This document shows positions 1 to 8,378 of a stretch of 64,000 bases of DNA, piece by piece (the first letter of the stretch is position 1; every line of letters starts with the position of its first letter). Where the stretch lies: contig CP076745.1 in the NCBI GenBank assembly GCA_019262145.1, forward strand, positions 989,093 to 1,053,092, in the 5' to 3' direction. This stretch comes from Candidatus Methanogranum gryphiswaldense. Lineage in GTDB: Archaea > Thermoplasmatota > Thermoplasmata > Methanomassiliicoccales > Methanomethylophilaceae. The translations under genes and the position numbers were made by a program. The notes under the pieces are model-generated. The model was not told the origin of the DNA and searched no databases. It saw only the letters and a program-made list of their open reading frames with translations.

Positions 1-2
1 AC

Positions 3-1037
3 AGAACTGCCGTCGAGGCAGCACTGAACCACGAGAGATACGAAAGAACACCGGTGAATAATTTCGCCTTAGTGACCGCCGCGAGGAGCGCCGGTATCAA
101 AGTGGATGATGCCAGATGGCATCCTGAAGTGTCAGCTAGGGTCGCCATTGAATACTCACTGAAGACTCATTCCGATTTCGTGAAACCTGTCCTTGATTCT
201 CAAATACCTTTTGCCGACCTTGGCATGAAGGTAAGATTTCCTGAAGATGACTACGGGTCGGTAAAATCAGAACTTGTAAAAAATGCTGAGGATATCGACG
301 GTCTTGCATTTTTCGATCCTACCAAAGCATCGGAATGCCCCAATTTTACAAACGTCATTGTAAAAGGCATCGAAGAGACTGTGAAACAACTCAGGGAAGA
401 CCTTCATGTCTGCGGACTATCATGGGGGCCCATCAGCACTGCTGGATATCTCATGGGAACTGAGAACATGCTCATGATGACAATGATGGGTGAAGATGAA
501 ACCGTGAAAAAACTCATCAACAAGACAGCGGATTTTGTCTTGGCACAACAACTAAAGATGATCGACGCAGGTGCCACCTTGATGTGGATGGCCGACCCTA
601 CCTCTTCTGAGGACTTAATCTCTCCAGATATGTTCACCGATCTTTCCTTCGGACCCATCAAGAAGGTCATAAGCAAGACCAAAGACCAATACGACGTCAG
701 TGCCTTCCTGCATATTTGTGGAAATACCACTGACATCTTGAAGACCCTTCCGGACACTGGATGCGATTGTTTCAGTTTCGACCACGCCGTGGACATCGGC
801 AAGGCCAAGAAAATAGCAGGGGAAAACATCGCTCTGATGGGTAACATAGACCCCGTGGGCATGATATTGCAGGGAACGCCAGAACAGATAACCAAGAGAT
901 GCTATGAGATGATAGATGTCGCAGGACAGAACGGAGGATACATCATAGCTCCTGGATGCGAGACACCGCAGGCTAGTCCTGACGAGAATGTTGCCGCAAT
1001 GGGCCTGGCAGGCATCAACTATTGGAAATACCAATAA
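3..1037 (+). CDS. Methylcobamide:CoM methyltransferase, MtaA/MtbA type (5' end outside window)
   Basis: The enzyme moves a methyl group from a methylated corrinoid protein to coenzyme M in methylotrophic methanogenesis. The frame is open from base 3 to a TAA, giving 344 visible residues. A GTG at base 54 is an unlikely start, because the codons before it already read like the conserved N-terminus of the uroporphyrinogen-decarboxylase fold (RTAVEAALNHERYERTPV). The family zinc ligands are present: HIC at visible residues 237-239 and Cys319 in APGCETP. This favours a CoM methyltransferase over a haem-pathway decarboxylase. The cognate substrate (methanol, methylamines or other) cannot be told from this gene alone. 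thiE follows after 37 bases on the same strand, so co-transcription is possible. Confidence 0.85.
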   Translation, partial: RTAVEAALNHERYERTPVNNFALVTAARSAGIKVDDARWHPEVSARVAIEYSLKTHSDFVKPVLDSQIPFADLGMKVRFPEDDYGSVKSELVKNAEDIDGLAFFDPTKASECPNFTNVIVKGIEETVKQLREDLHVCGLSWGPISTAGYLMGTENMLMMTMMGEDETVKKLINKTADFVLAQQLKMIDAGATLMWMADPTSSEDLISPDMFTDLSFGPIKKVISKTKDQYDVSAFLHICGNTTDILKTLPDTGCDCFSFDHAVDIGKAKKIAGENIALMGNIDPVGMILQGTPEQITKRCYEMIDVAGQNGGYIIAPGCETPQASPDENVAAMGLAGINYWKYQ

Positions 1038-1074
1038 GCAACCGTTATACGTTCACACCCCCATGCACTGTGCC

Positions 1075-1704
1075 ATGTTCGACATATACGTGATAACTGA
1101 CAGAGGCCTGTCGCACGGCCGTTCCGAAGCAGAGGTAGCGAGACTTGCCTACGAGGGCGGAGCCGATATCGTTCAACTGAGGATGAAGACAGAAGGCGGA
1201 AAGGAAATGCTCGAACAGGCCAAAGCCATAAAGGAATTGGCCGACGAATATGCCAAATTCTTCATTGTCAATGACAGGGTGGACATAGCCATGCTTTCAG
1301 ATGCGGACGGCGTACATCTTGGACAGAATGATCTTCCAATACAGGAAGCAAGGAAACTTTTGGGCGACGATAAACTGATAGGGGTCTCGGTAAGGAACGT
1401 GGATCAAGCAATAGAGGCGTTCGAGGCCGGTGCCGATTATATTGGGGTCGGTTCAATATTCCAGACTAATACAAAACCCGATGCTTTACAATCCTTGGGA
1501 CTTGATGCATTGTTCGAGATAAGAAACGCTGTGGACATCCCGATCGTTGCCATAGGCGGCATCAACAGAGGGAATATCAAGGATGTCATCAGATCTGGCG
1601 CTGATGCCGCTGCAGTAATTTCAGCCGTCGTAGGTCAGGATGACATATCCGGATCTGTCCATGAATTAAGGGACATGGTCCTAAAGGCGAAGAACAACAT
1701 GTGA
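1075..1704 (+). CDS. thiE: Thiamine-phosphate synthase ThiE
   Basis: ThiE joins hydroxymethylpyrimidine pyrophosphate and thiazole phosphate to make thiamine phosphate. The 209-residue product starts IYVITDRG and carries the family blocks VQLRMK, VNDRVDIA, DGVHLGQNDLP, GVSVRN and AIGGIN in the expected order for a TIM barrel of this family. The open frame begins at 988 inside the previous gene. ATG 1075 (MFDIYVITD) or ATG 1063 (MHCAMFDIY) are more credible starts; I chose 1075 because it best fits the family N-terminus, but no clear ribosome binding site decides it. It is the first gene of the thiamine cluster and thiS follows after 17 bases. A second, more divergent member of the superfamily lies at 4645. 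Confidence 0.88.
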   Translation: MFDIYVITDRGLSHGRSEAEVARLAYEGGADIVQLRMKTEGGKEMLEQAKAIKELADEYAKFFIVNDRVDIAMLSDADGVHLGQNDLPIQEARKLLGDDKLIGVSVRNVDQAIEAFEAGADYIGVGSIFQTNTKPDALQSLGLDALFEIRNAVDIPIVAIGGINRGNIKDVIRSGADAAAVISAVVGQDDISGSVHELRDMVLKAKNNM

Positions 1705-1721
1705 CCCTGGAAGTTTGAGAT

Positions 1722-1916
1722 ATGAAGGTCAATAGCAGATCAATTCAGATAATGGGAGATATGACACTGGCAGAGATACTCGCTTCACAGGGATATGTGA
1801 CATCCAGAATAGCAGTGGAGCTAAATGGCAGGATCATACCGAGATCAGAATATGAAACGACCATTGTATGCGACGACGATTCCATGGAGGTCGTCAGCAT
1901 CGTTGGTGGTGGATGA
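1722..1916 (+). CDS. thiS: Sulfur carrier protein ThiS
   Basis: ThiS is the ubiquitin-like carrier whose C-terminal thiocarboxylate gives sulfur to the thiazole ring. The 64-residue protein has the family length, the internal VELNGRIIPR block and the C-terminal Gly-Gly-Gly needed for adenylation. Its TGA stop shares one base with the ATG of the next gene, which encodes the expected activating enzyme. thiS, thiF, thiG and thiH in this order is the usual gene set of anaerobic bacteria. Confidence 0.9.
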   Translation: MKVNSRSIQIMGDMTLAEILASQGYVTSRIAVELNGRIIPRSEYETTIVCDDDSMEVVSIVGGG

Positions 1917-2713
1917 TGAGAATAACCGTCAACGGAACATCGATTGAGATCGAACCGTGCACCGTATTCCAACTGAGGGATGGGTCGCACAAAGGTACCG
2001 TCACGATAGTTAACGGATTCGCAACCTCCGAGGACGTGGAGATGAAAGATGGGGATTCCATATTTTTCCTTGACAAAAGAACGGTCCCGAATGAAATAGA
2101 AGCCGAGATGCTCATGCGCGCAAGGAACTCGCCGGAGATCTATGACAAGCTGAAAAGAACGACCGTCGGAATAGCTGGGCTCGGAGGATTGGGCTCCAAC
2201 ATAGCATCGATGCTTACAAGGACAGGTATAGGACATCTCATCCTGGCAGATATGGATATTGTGGATGCCACCAACCTCAACAGACAGAATTATTTCCAAA
2301 ACGACCTAGGTTCTCCGAAGACCGACGCCACGGAAAGAATATTGCACCAGATAAATCCGCATGCGGACATAGAATGCCACACCTGCAGGGTCACACCGTG
2401 TAATGCCGAACGGATATTCTCCGGATGTGACATAGTGTGCGAAGCGTTCGATGTAGCAGAAGAAAAAGCAATGCTCATAAATACGATACTGGAAAAATGC
2501 CCCGGTACATTCGTCATATCTGGTTCCGGTATGGCTGGATATGAGGACTCCAATATCATAAGGACCGAAAGGAAGTTCAACGATCTGTGCCTATGCGGAG
2601 ACGGTTTCAACGAGGCCCGTATCGGAATGGGACTTATGGCGCCCCGCGTCAACATCTGCGCCGGACACATGGCCAATGCAGTCATAAGGCACGCAATGGG
2701 TCTCGACATTTGA
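1916..2713 (+). CDS. thiF: ThiS adenylyltransferase ThiF with N-terminal ubiquitin-like domain
   Basis: The E1-like domain adenylates the C-terminus of ThiS before sulfur transfer. Of 265 residues, about 1-55 form a second ThiS/MoaD-like domain ([14 protein letters not shown] to FFLDK) with no terminal Gly-Gly. From about residue 75 the ThiF domain begins, with the nucleotide-binding [10 protein letters not shown] (about 85-94), [15 protein letters not shown] and CEAFD. Two in-frame ATGs at 1913 and 1916 are both possible starts; the longer open frame from 1868 overlaps thiS and is unlikely. The layout resembles the ThiF family-2 proteins that I associate with clostridia. The N-terminal domain cannot itself be a carrier without Gly-Gly and may be regulatory, which is inference. 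Confidence 0.85.
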   Translation: MRITVNGTSIEIEPCTVFQLRDGSHKGTVTIVNGFATSEDVEMKDGDSIFFLDKRTVPNEIEAEMLMRARNSPEIYDKLKRTTVGIAGLGGLGSNIASMLTRTGIGHLILADMDIVDATNLNRQNYFQNDLGSPKTDATERILHQINPHADIECHTCRVTPCNAERIFSGCDIVCEAFDVAEEKAMLINTILEKCPGTFVISGSGMAGYEDSNIIRTERKFNDLCLCGDGFNEARIGMGLMAPRVNICAGHMANAVIRHAMGLDI

Positions 2714-2724
2714 GAGGCGAATCA

Positions 2725-3495
2725 ATGGAAGATATATTGAATATCGGTGGAAAGGAATTCAGATCTAGATTCATCCTCGGCTCAGGAAAATTCTCACTTG
2801 AGATGACGAATGATGTGATACGCAACGGCGGTGTTGAGATGGCCACATTGGCAATAAGACGCGCCAATGCAGGTGGAGAAGAGAATATTTTGGATTACAT
2901 GCCGAAAGGCATAACACTTCTACCGAATACCTCCGGGGCAAGGAATGCAGAAGAAGCATTAAGGATCGCAAGATTGGCAAGAGAACTCGGATGCGGAGAC
3001 ATGGTCAAAGTGGAGATAATCAAAGATTCCAGATATCTCCTCCCTGATAATTGTGAGACGATAAGGGCGACGAAGATGCTTTCCAAAGAAGGATTCATCG
3101 TCATGCCTTACATGATGCCGGACCTTTCAGCTGCGAGGTCCATGCAAGAAGCAGGAGCATCTGCCATAATGCCATTAGGAGCTCCCATTGGCAGCAACAA
3201 AGGTCTTCTGACCAGAGATTTCATCAAGATACTTGTCGAGGAGATCGACCTCCCGATAATAGTCGACGCTGGAATAGGACGTCCGTCACAGGCATGCGAG
3301 GCGATGGAAATAGGTTGCGCTGCAGTGATGGCGAACACGGCCATTGCAACAGCCAGAGATGTGCCCGCGATGGCCACTTCATTCAAGATGGCAATAGAGG
3401 CTGGTAGGCTCGCATATCTCTCAGGACCCGGAAGGGTGCTTGACAACAAAGCGGAGGCATCCAGTCCGTTGACTGGATTCCTCGAGAGGCTCTAA
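2725..3495 (+). CDS. thiG: Thiazole synthase ThiG
   Basis: ThiG condenses deoxyxylulose phosphate, dehydroglycine and the ThiS thiocarboxylate into the thiazole ring. The 256-residue protein shows the family signatures [35 protein letters not shown] (containing the lysine region that forms the imine), [31 protein letters not shown] and NTAIATA. ATG 2725 gives the standard N-terminus MEDILNIGG; the upstream extension of the open frame overlaps thiF. thiH follows after one base. Most archaea make thiazole with a Thi4-type enzyme, so ThiG is unusual in this setting. Confidence 0.93.
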   Translation: MEDILNIGGKEFRSRFILGSGKFSLEMTNDVIRNGGVEMATLAIRRANAGGEENILDYMPKGITLLPNTSGARNAEEALRIARLARELGCGDMVKVEIIKDSRYLLPDNCETIRATKMLSKEGFIVMPYMMPDLSAARSMQEAGASAIMPLGAPIGSNKGLLTRDFIKILVEEIDLPIIVDAGIGRPSQACEAMEIGCAAVMANTAIATARDVPAMATSFKMAIEAGRLAYLSGPGRVLDNKAEASSPLTGFLERL

Positions 3496-3496
3496 A

Positions 3497-4648
3497 ATGT
3501 CAAAAGAACAGATCGATGTGGAAGAATATCACACCACCATGGAACACATAGAATCTGGAATAATGGATGAGGTACTTTCATCCGTTGAGAGATTCGATCC
3601 GTCATCATATGTTTCCGAGGACGTTATGAAAGCACTTTCCAAGGACCATATCGATATGAATGATTTTGCTGCACTGCTATCTCCTGCGGCCGACAATTTC
3701 CTTGAACCGATGGCCATCAGGGCCAGAGAGGATACTAGAAAACATTTCGGCAACTCCGTCTGCATGTTCACTCCGATATACACCTCGAATTACTGCACCA
3801 ACCAATGCACATACTGCGGTTTCAACTGCAAGAATGATATCCATCGAGCCAAACTGTCCCTGGAAGAGGTGGACGGCGAGATGAAAACGATCGCATCCAC
3901 CGGACTTACAGAGATCCTCATCCTTACCGGAGAATCCCGCACAATGTCCGATGTCGAGTACATCGGTGACTGCGTGAAGATCGCTACGAGGTACTTCTCA
4001 AGCATAGGTGTTGAAGTCTATCCTATGAACAGCGACGAGTACAGATATCTACATGATTGCGGAGTGGACTATGTCACCGTTTTCCAAGAAACATATGATC
4101 CGAAAAGATATGCTGATCTGCACCTTGGAGGCCCAAAAAGAGTGTTCTCTTACAGGTTCGATGCCCAGGAACGCGCCCTTATCGGTGGCATGAGAGGCGT
4201 CGCTTTCGGTGCGCTTCTGGGACTTGGTGACTTCAGAGCTGACGCATTTGCTTGCGGGATACATGCATACCTGATCCAAAGAAAATACCCACACGCGGAG
4301 ATATCATTCTCACTCCCCAGACTCAGGCCATGTATCGGCAACGGTGATGACACCAACCCGGTACATGAGAGACAGCTTCTACAAGTGGCCCTTGCTTATA
4401 GGATATTCATGCCTTTCGCAGGTGAGACCATCTCTACAAGAGAGTGCAAGGAATTCCGTGACAACATTGTTGGACTGTGCGCTACCAAGATCTCTGCTGG
4501 CGTATGCGTCGGGATCGGCGGACACAGCGGAGAGGAGAAGGGAGATGAACAATTCACGATCTCCGACCCCAGAACCGTCGAGGAGGTCCGTAAGGCACTT
4601 AAGGAACGCGGTCTGCAACCGGTATTCAACGATTATGTGAGAGTATGA
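3497..4648 (+). CDS. thiH: 2-iminoacetate synthase ThiH (radical SAM tyrosine lyase)
   Basis: ThiH cleaves tyrosine to dehydroglycine, the nitrogen donor of the thiazole ring, in anaerobes; aerobes use ThiO instead. The 383-residue protein has the radical SAM cluster motif CTNQCTYC (Cys100, Cys104, Cys107) followed by GFN. Later blocks are EILILTGES, VEVYPMNSDEY, TVFQETY, FGALLGLGDFR and SFSLPRLRPC, typical of ThiH. The end overlaps the next start as ATGA. The protein fits an oxygen-free lifestyle and completes the thiSFGH set. Confidence 0.93.
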   Translation: MSKEQIDVEEYHTTMEHIESGIMDEVLSSVERFDPSSYVSEDVMKALSKDHIDMNDFAALLSPAADNFLEPMAIRAREDTRKHFGNSVCMFTPIYTSNYCTNQCTYCGFNCKNDIHRAKLSLEEVDGEMKTIASTGLTEILILTGESRTMSDVEYIGDCVKIATRYFSSIGVEVYPMNSDEYRYLHDCGVDYVTVFQETYDPKRYADLHLGGPKRVFSYRFDAQERALIGGMRGVAFGALLGLGDFRADAFACGIHAYLIQRKYPHAEISFSLPRLRPCIGNGDDTNPVHERQLLQVALAYRIFMPFAGETISTRECKEFRDNIVGLCATKISAGVCVGIGGHSGEEKGDEQFTISDPRTVEEVRKALKERGLQPVFNDYVRV

Positions 4649-5238
4649 TAATCGCGGTCACTGATAGAAATAAAAGCTTACGTCCGTTCATGGAACAGTT
4701 CGAACTCATAGCATCCGCAAGACCCGATATGATAATACTAAGGGAGAAGGACCTGACGGAGAATGAATATCTGGAACTTGCAAAGGAATGTCAGATAATC
4801 TGCTCTAAGAACGATGTTCGCATGTGCGTGAATACCTTCTTCAAAACCGCAAAGAAACTCGGTATCAAAGACATCCAATTGCAGATGGACACATTGAGAA
4901 CTTATTCCGATTCTTTTAAAGAGTATTCAGTAGGTGCTTCTGTTCACAGTGCCAGCGAAGCATATGAAGCAGAGAGTTTAGGGGCAGAGCGTCTTATTTT
5001 CGGTAATGTGTTCGAGACCGCGTGCAAACCCGGTAGGTCTGCTGCAGGGTTAGATTTATTGCATGATGTGTGCGAATGTACAAAACTTCCTGTCTGGGCA
5101 ATAGGCGGTATATCGACAGACAATATCGACAGTATTATGAAAACGGGAGCATCGGGCGTCTGTATCATGTCCTCCATCATGATGGCAAATGACCCTGCAG
5201 AGATCATATCCACACTTCGTTCCAGTATCTTCATTTAA
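4645..5238 (+). CDS. TenI/ThiE-like protein, probable thiazole tautomerase
   Basis: This 197-residue TIM-barrel protein is a divergent relative of ThiE. It has IAVTDRN at the start, MIILREKDLTENEY, and then GASVHSASEA followed by ERLIFGNVFETACKPG and WAIGGIS. The SVHS segment resembles TenI, which tautomerises the ThiG product before ThiE uses it, more than ThiE, which has a serine/threonine-rich site. It overlaps thiH by four bases, so it is translated with the thiazole genes. A second thiamine-phosphate synthase cannot be excluded. Confidence 0.7.
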   Translation: MIIAVTDRNKSLRPFMEQFELIASARPDMIILREKDLTENEYLELAKECQIICSKNDVRMCVNTFFKTAKKLGIKDIQLQMDTLRTYSDSFKEYSVGASVHSASEAYEAESLGAERLIFGNVFETACKPGRSAAGLDLLHDVCECTKLPVWAIGGISTDNIDSIMKTGASGVCIMSSIMMANDPAEIISTLRSSIFI

Positions 5239-5262
5239 TATCTCTTCAAACAAAAAACGAAA

Positions 5263-5291
5263 CATTGAGACCTAAAAAAACGATCTCAATG
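5263..5291. other. Inverted repeat between tenI-like gene and thiM
   Basis: An 8-base perfect inverted repeat, CATTGAGA (5263-5270) and TCTCAATG (5284-5291), encloses a 13-base A-rich loop. It is in the 106-base gap after the thiazole genes and upstream of thiM. It may end transcription of the first unit or bind a regulator. No T-tract follows directly, so terminator status is uncertain. Confidence 0.3.
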
Positions 5292-5312
5292 ACACAAATT
5301 CATCACTTCACG

Positions 5313-5320
5313 TTATTTAT
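5313..5320 (+). promoter_or_regulatory. Probable TATA box for thiM
   Basis: TTATTTAT lies about 28 bases before the ATG at 5345. With the usual archaeal spacing of about 25 bases to the start site, thiM mRNA would be leaderless or nearly so. This agrees with the absence of a ribosome binding site before the ATG. Confidence 0.35.
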
Positions 5321-5344
5321 CCGCCTGTAAAACCTTAATTCTGT

Positions 5345-6172
5345 ATGAATAAAATAGTACCAATTGCATTCCACTGTATGCAGGTACAGATTGCCGAAAT
5401 GATGGATTCAGTCAAGAAAAAAAGACCATTGGTTCACCATATAACCAACTATGTAACGGTGAACGATTGTGCCAACATATGTATCTGCTCCGGCGGAGCG
5501 CCTGTTATGACCGATGAGGCCAAAGACATACCTGAGATGGTAAGGATCTCGTCGGCTGTCGTCCTGAACATCGGAACACTAAATGAGAATACCGTTGATT
5601 CCATGTTCCTTGCAGGAAAGACCGCGAAAAGATTCGGCATACCAGTCATATTAGATCCTGTGGGCGTAGGCGCCACAGAATACAGGACGGATGTGGCTTG
5701 GAAATTGATCAAGAGGGGAGAGATCACCGTGATCAAAGGAAACGGAGGAGAGATCTCCGTACTTGCCGGGATGGGGGGTATTGTCAAAGGGGTCGACTCG
5801 ATATCCGGCCCCAGGGATGAGAATGCGGCCATCTCCCTTGCCAGCATGACGGGGGCGATAGTTGCCGCCACCGGAAAGACCGATTATGTATCGGACGGAA
5901 AGACGACATATATCCTGAACAATGGTTGCGACATGATGGAAAACGTATCAGGCACGGGATGCATGGCGTGTTCGGTCGTTGGTGCATATGTCGGTGCATG
6001 CGGTGCGTCCGCAGAATCGGTAGCTGCCGCAATATCCGCATTTTCCATTGCCGGAGAGATCTCAGGTGAAAAGGCATTCGGGCCTGGTTCTTTCAAAACG
6101 AAACTATTCGATTCGTTGTATAATCTGACACCTGAAGAAGCGAAAAAGAGGGCCAAGATCTCTGAAGCTTGA
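5345..6172 (+). CDS. thiM: Hydroxyethylthiazole kinase ThiM
   Basis: ThiM phosphorylates 4-methyl-5-hydroxyethylthiazole and so salvages thiazole for ThiE. The 275-residue protein contains the hallmark PLVHHITNYVTVNDCAN, VLDP-type IPVILDPVGVGATEYR, VIKGNGGEISVL and the catalytic anion hole VSGTGCM. ATG 5345 is used here because of its spacing to a TATA-like element; ATG 5378 (MQVQIAEMM) would give a more usual N-terminal length and remains possible. It is separated from the thiazole genes by 106 bases and probably has its own promoter. A salvage kinase next to complete de novo thiazole synthesis is common in bacterial clusters. Confidence 0.92.
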   Translation: MNKIVPIAFHCMQVQIAEMMDSVKKKRPLVHHITNYVTVNDCANICICSGGAPVMTDEAKDIPEMVRISSAVVLNIGTLNENTVDSMFLAGKTAKRFGIPVILDPVGVGATEYRTDVAWKLIKRGEITVIKGNGGEISVLAGMGGIVKGVDSISGPRDENAAISLASMTGAIVAATGKTDYVSDGKTTYILNNGCDMMENVSGTGCMACSVVGAYVGACGASAESVAAAISAFSIAGEISGEKAFGPGSFKTKLFDSLYNLTPEEAKKRAKISEA

Positions 6173-6199
6173 TATCTACATCGTTCAGGGATGGCGGGA

Positions 6200-6823
6200 T
6201 CACAATTCCCTGGAGTAGATATATACTCCAACCTCACCGAAATGCCCTGTATCGATGGATGTTTTGAAGACCAGATCGAACCCTACGTGCAGATAGAAAT
6301 CGTGGTCGCTGAAACCACTCGTGAAGAGGAACGTGTTGTTTGCGCCTTTATCCTTCAAAACATATCCGATCTCTTCGAGAAGTGAACGACCGATCCCTCT
6401 GCCGTGAAATTCCGGGTCAACGGTCAAAAGGACTATTTCTGAATCATATTCCATTCCCGAATCCATAACTGCCTTTCTGTACAGATCGAACACCATACTA
6501 TAGTAATCCAAATAATCCCTGCAACGGCAATCTTCATTCAATCTGTCTGCAGAAGATGCCCTGTCTCTATGCGCATCTGCTGAACCTGACCAAAGTTGTT
6601 CGGAGAAAATATGTCCGAAGATGAAACCGACAGGTATGCTATCGATCACGGCGACCCTTGAACAATTTGATTCTTCAAGGAACATCGAAAGAAAATTGAG
6701 AACCACATCATCATCTACGATCGGGTCCCCTACAAAAAACGAATGTCCCCAACAACCTGCGACAGCCTTTTTCAAGAATCTGATATCCGAAGAACGATAA
6801 TCCCTGAATCTCAGCTCATTCAT
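6200..6823 (-). CDS. GNAT-family N-acetyltransferase (first of a flanking pair)
   Basis: The 207-residue protein has a GNAT acetyl-CoA site, LTVDPEFHGRGIGRSLLEEIG, where the G-x-G-x-G/A core binds the CoA pyrophosphate. It starts FRDYRSSDIRFLKKAV and ends with the FYLHVGF segment typical of the fold. The substrate is not evident. It begins 9 bases after pth2 on the same strand, and a paralog of similar length and layout lies just upstream of pth2 (7241-7867), so the three genes probably form one operon. It ends convergently with thiM, 27 bases apart. Confidence 0.8.
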   Translation of the reverse strand: MNELRFRDYRSSDIRFLKKAVAGCWGHSFFVGDPIVDDDVVLNFLSMFLEESNCSRVAVIDSIPVGFIFGHIFSEQLWSGSADAHRDRASSADRLNEDCRCRDYLDYYSMVFDLYRKAVMDSGMEYDSEIVLLTVDPEFHGRGIGRSLLEEIGYVLKDKGANNTFLFTSGFSDHDFYLHVGFDLVFKTSIDTGHFGEVGVYIYSREL

Positions 6824-6832
6824 ATGTGTGCC

Positions 6833-7213
6833 TCAAAGCATCTTCAGGTCGCCAGTTATCTTGTCTATCTGCGAGACTGCCGCAGGACCTATCCCCAGGC
6901 ATGTATATGTGCCAGGAGCTATCTCCGTTCTTCCGGCATCGCATATTATGGATGTTGTGAATCCCTGGGCCTCTGCCATGACCTTGAACTCGAAAAGCTC
7001 CTTTTCGGAATCCACTTTAAGGACAACCTTGGCCTGCCCTGCAGCAATCCAAGCATCGAAATTCTTCTTATCATGTTTCTGTGCAGCGAGAGCACAGTTT
7101 ACCGCGGCATGTCCGGCCTGAGCAGCGGCCTTGCCTTTGCTCATCTTGAGATCGTTCCTCATGAGGATGACAACCTTGCGCTCCTCGTTCTCACCGACTG
7201 CACGGCATATCAT
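6833..7213 (-). CDS. pth2: Peptidyl-tRNA hydrolase Pth2
   Basis: Pth2 hydrolyses peptidyl-tRNA that drops off the ribosome. The 126-residue protein is near the family length and carries VVILMRNDLKMSKGKAAAQAGHAAV at the N-terminus, with the conserved Lys and His, and DAGRTEIAPGTYTCLGIGP near the C-terminus. It lies 27 bases downstream of one GNAT gene and 9 bases upstream of another, all on the minus strand. The setting is noteworthy because N-acetylated aminoacyl-tRNA is also a substrate type for peptidyl-tRNA hydrolases. Confidence 0.93.
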   Translation of the reverse strand: MICRAVGENEERKVVILMRNDLKMSKGKAAAQAGHAAVNCALAAQKHDKKNFDAWIAAGQAKVVLKVDSEKELFEFKVMAEAQGFTTSIICDAGRTEIAPGTYTCLGIGPAAVSQIDKITGDLKML

Positions 7214-7240
7214 GATATTCTCAATTGTAGGTCTAATATT

Positions 7241-7867
7241 TCAATTCGACGAAGGATCATTACTGAACAGATACCATTCCAGGATATCCATGCCCTGGTA
7301 CCTGAAGGTCTCCTCGCATACGAGCCTATACCCAGAATGTGTATAGAATCCGACGTTACAGTTACCTGTCGTGTAGAAGTAGTACCTTCCGGCCATGCCG
7401 CCTTTGAACCCCAGTTCCTTCAATAATTTCTTACCCACACCATTTCCCTGCATCGACGGAGAGACGGCAAATAACACCAATTCGGAATCAAAAGAACCAC
7501 CGGCCATATTCTTGGCCTTGTCGCACATGACATCCACCCAATCATAGAAGTAGAATGCAGGTTCACACGACCCTTCCTCCTCCAAACGAGAACGTATGTT
7601 GTTCTGTTCAACGATCGCGTCCTTTGCCATCTGACCCATTGGTTCTGCAAAGATGTGCCCTCCGACAAATCCTACGATCTTTCCATCCATCAGAGCTACC
7701 TTGGCGGCGTTGGTCTGACCCAAGTAATGGTATACGAAATGCCAAACGAGGTCCTCCTCATGCTCAGGTCCGAATCCAGCTAGAACACTTGACCATATCT
7801 CCGAAACAAGGTCCTTCAGACCATTGAGGTCAGATGGCCTATATTCCCTGTATTCCAAATCACTCAT
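7241..7867 (-). CDS. GNAT-family N-acetyltransferase (second of a flanking pair)
   Basis: ATG 7867 gives 208 residues beginning MSDLEYREYRPSDLNGLK, which aligns with the start of the paralog at 6200; the open frame extends nine codons further upstream without support. The acetyl-CoA motif is VSPSMQGNGVGKKLLKELG, followed by YYFYTTGN and FYTHSGYRLV. It is the first gene of the probable operon GNAT-pth2-GNAT. The two GNATs share order of motifs and length but differ in much of the substrate half, which suggests an old duplication with divergence. The substrate is unknown. Confidence 0.8.
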   Translation of the reverse strand: MSDLEYREYRPSDLNGLKDLVSEIWSSVLAGFGPEHEEDLVWHFVYHYLGQTNAAKVALMDGKIVGFVGGHIFAEPMGQMAKDAIVEQNNIRSRLEEEGSCEPAFYFYDWVDVMCDKAKNMAGGSFDSELVLFAVSPSMQGNGVGKKLLKELGFKGGMAGRYYFYTTGNCNVGFYTHSGYRLVCEETFRYQGMDILEWYLFSNDPSSN

Positions 7868-7953
7868 GGGACGAAATAACAATGTCAGATACATATATTA
7901 TCTCAGCAGACAAAACCGACCTTTTTTTCTATGTGTAACAACATTCGGTAAGC

Positions 7954-8352
7954 ATGGCGATGATCGACATAGAGTACAGGCATTCGGCACAACCTCCCCA
8001 CAGGGCGGGAGAGCTGAGAAGGACCTCCATAGGCCAGATGCACGATTACCTCAACGAGATTGTCTGCGAGATGCAGATGGCCGATATATCCTCAAAACTC
8101 ATCGATACCGAAGATACTGGACCGAATATGGTCTACATTAACGGAAAGACGGTCTTCCAGATCCTTGAAGGATTGGATATAAAAATGCCGGATGCCGAAG
8201 AGTCATGCGACCACGGCAATGTCACCATAATAAAATTCGACCGCCCAACATTGGATTGGAAGAAGGACATCATAGAGGACATCCCCGACATCTTGATGAA
8301 GAACGCCATCGCAAAGGTGTTCGCAGACATTAACAAGAACAGAATCCTTTAA
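7954..8352 (+). CDS. Conserved-looking small protein of unknown function (possibly DUF2703-like)
   Basis: The 132-residue protein has no motif that I can name firmly. It begins MAMIDIEYRHSAQPPHRAGE and has a central NMVYINGKTVFQILEG, then a single-cysteine EESCDHG and IIEDIPDILMKNAIAKVF. The ING...IL and EDIP-x-x-x-x-x-AI segments recall DUF2703 thioredoxin-like proteins, but the usual N-terminal cysteines are missing, so the match is weak. It is divergent from the GNAT operon (86-base gap) and is followed 26 bases later by tgtA on the same strand. An alternative ATG lies at 7960. Confidence 0.7.
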   Translation: MAMIDIEYRHSAQPPHRAGELRRTSIGQMHDYLNEIVCEMQMADISSKLIDTEDTGPNMVYINGKTVFQILEGLDIKMPDAEESCDHGNVTIIKFDRPTLDWKKDIIEDIPDILMKNAIAKVFADINKNRIL

Positions 8353-8378
8353 ATCAGGATTGTCCTTGTTCTCAATTG

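Noticed and set aside
404-1034. Minus-strand open frames of 139-163 codons inside the methyltransferase gene
   Set aside because: They are mirror frames of a well-supported gene, with no recognisable protein features.
3-1037. In-frame pyrrolysine codon in the methyltransferase gene
   Set aside because: The visible frame contains no TAG; pyrrolysine is expected in the methylamine-specific MtmB/MtbB/MttB proteins, not in this family.
5239-5344. TPP riboswitch before thiM
   Set aside because: A hairpin with TGAGA is present, but the conserved pyrimidine- and pyrophosphate-sensor segments of the TPP aptamer are not seen, and the gap is short.
6743-7426. Plus-strand open frame of 227 codons across pth2 and GNAT genes
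   Set aside because: It is antisense to pth2 and spans parts of both flanking acetyltransferase genes; its translation has no fold-like pattern.
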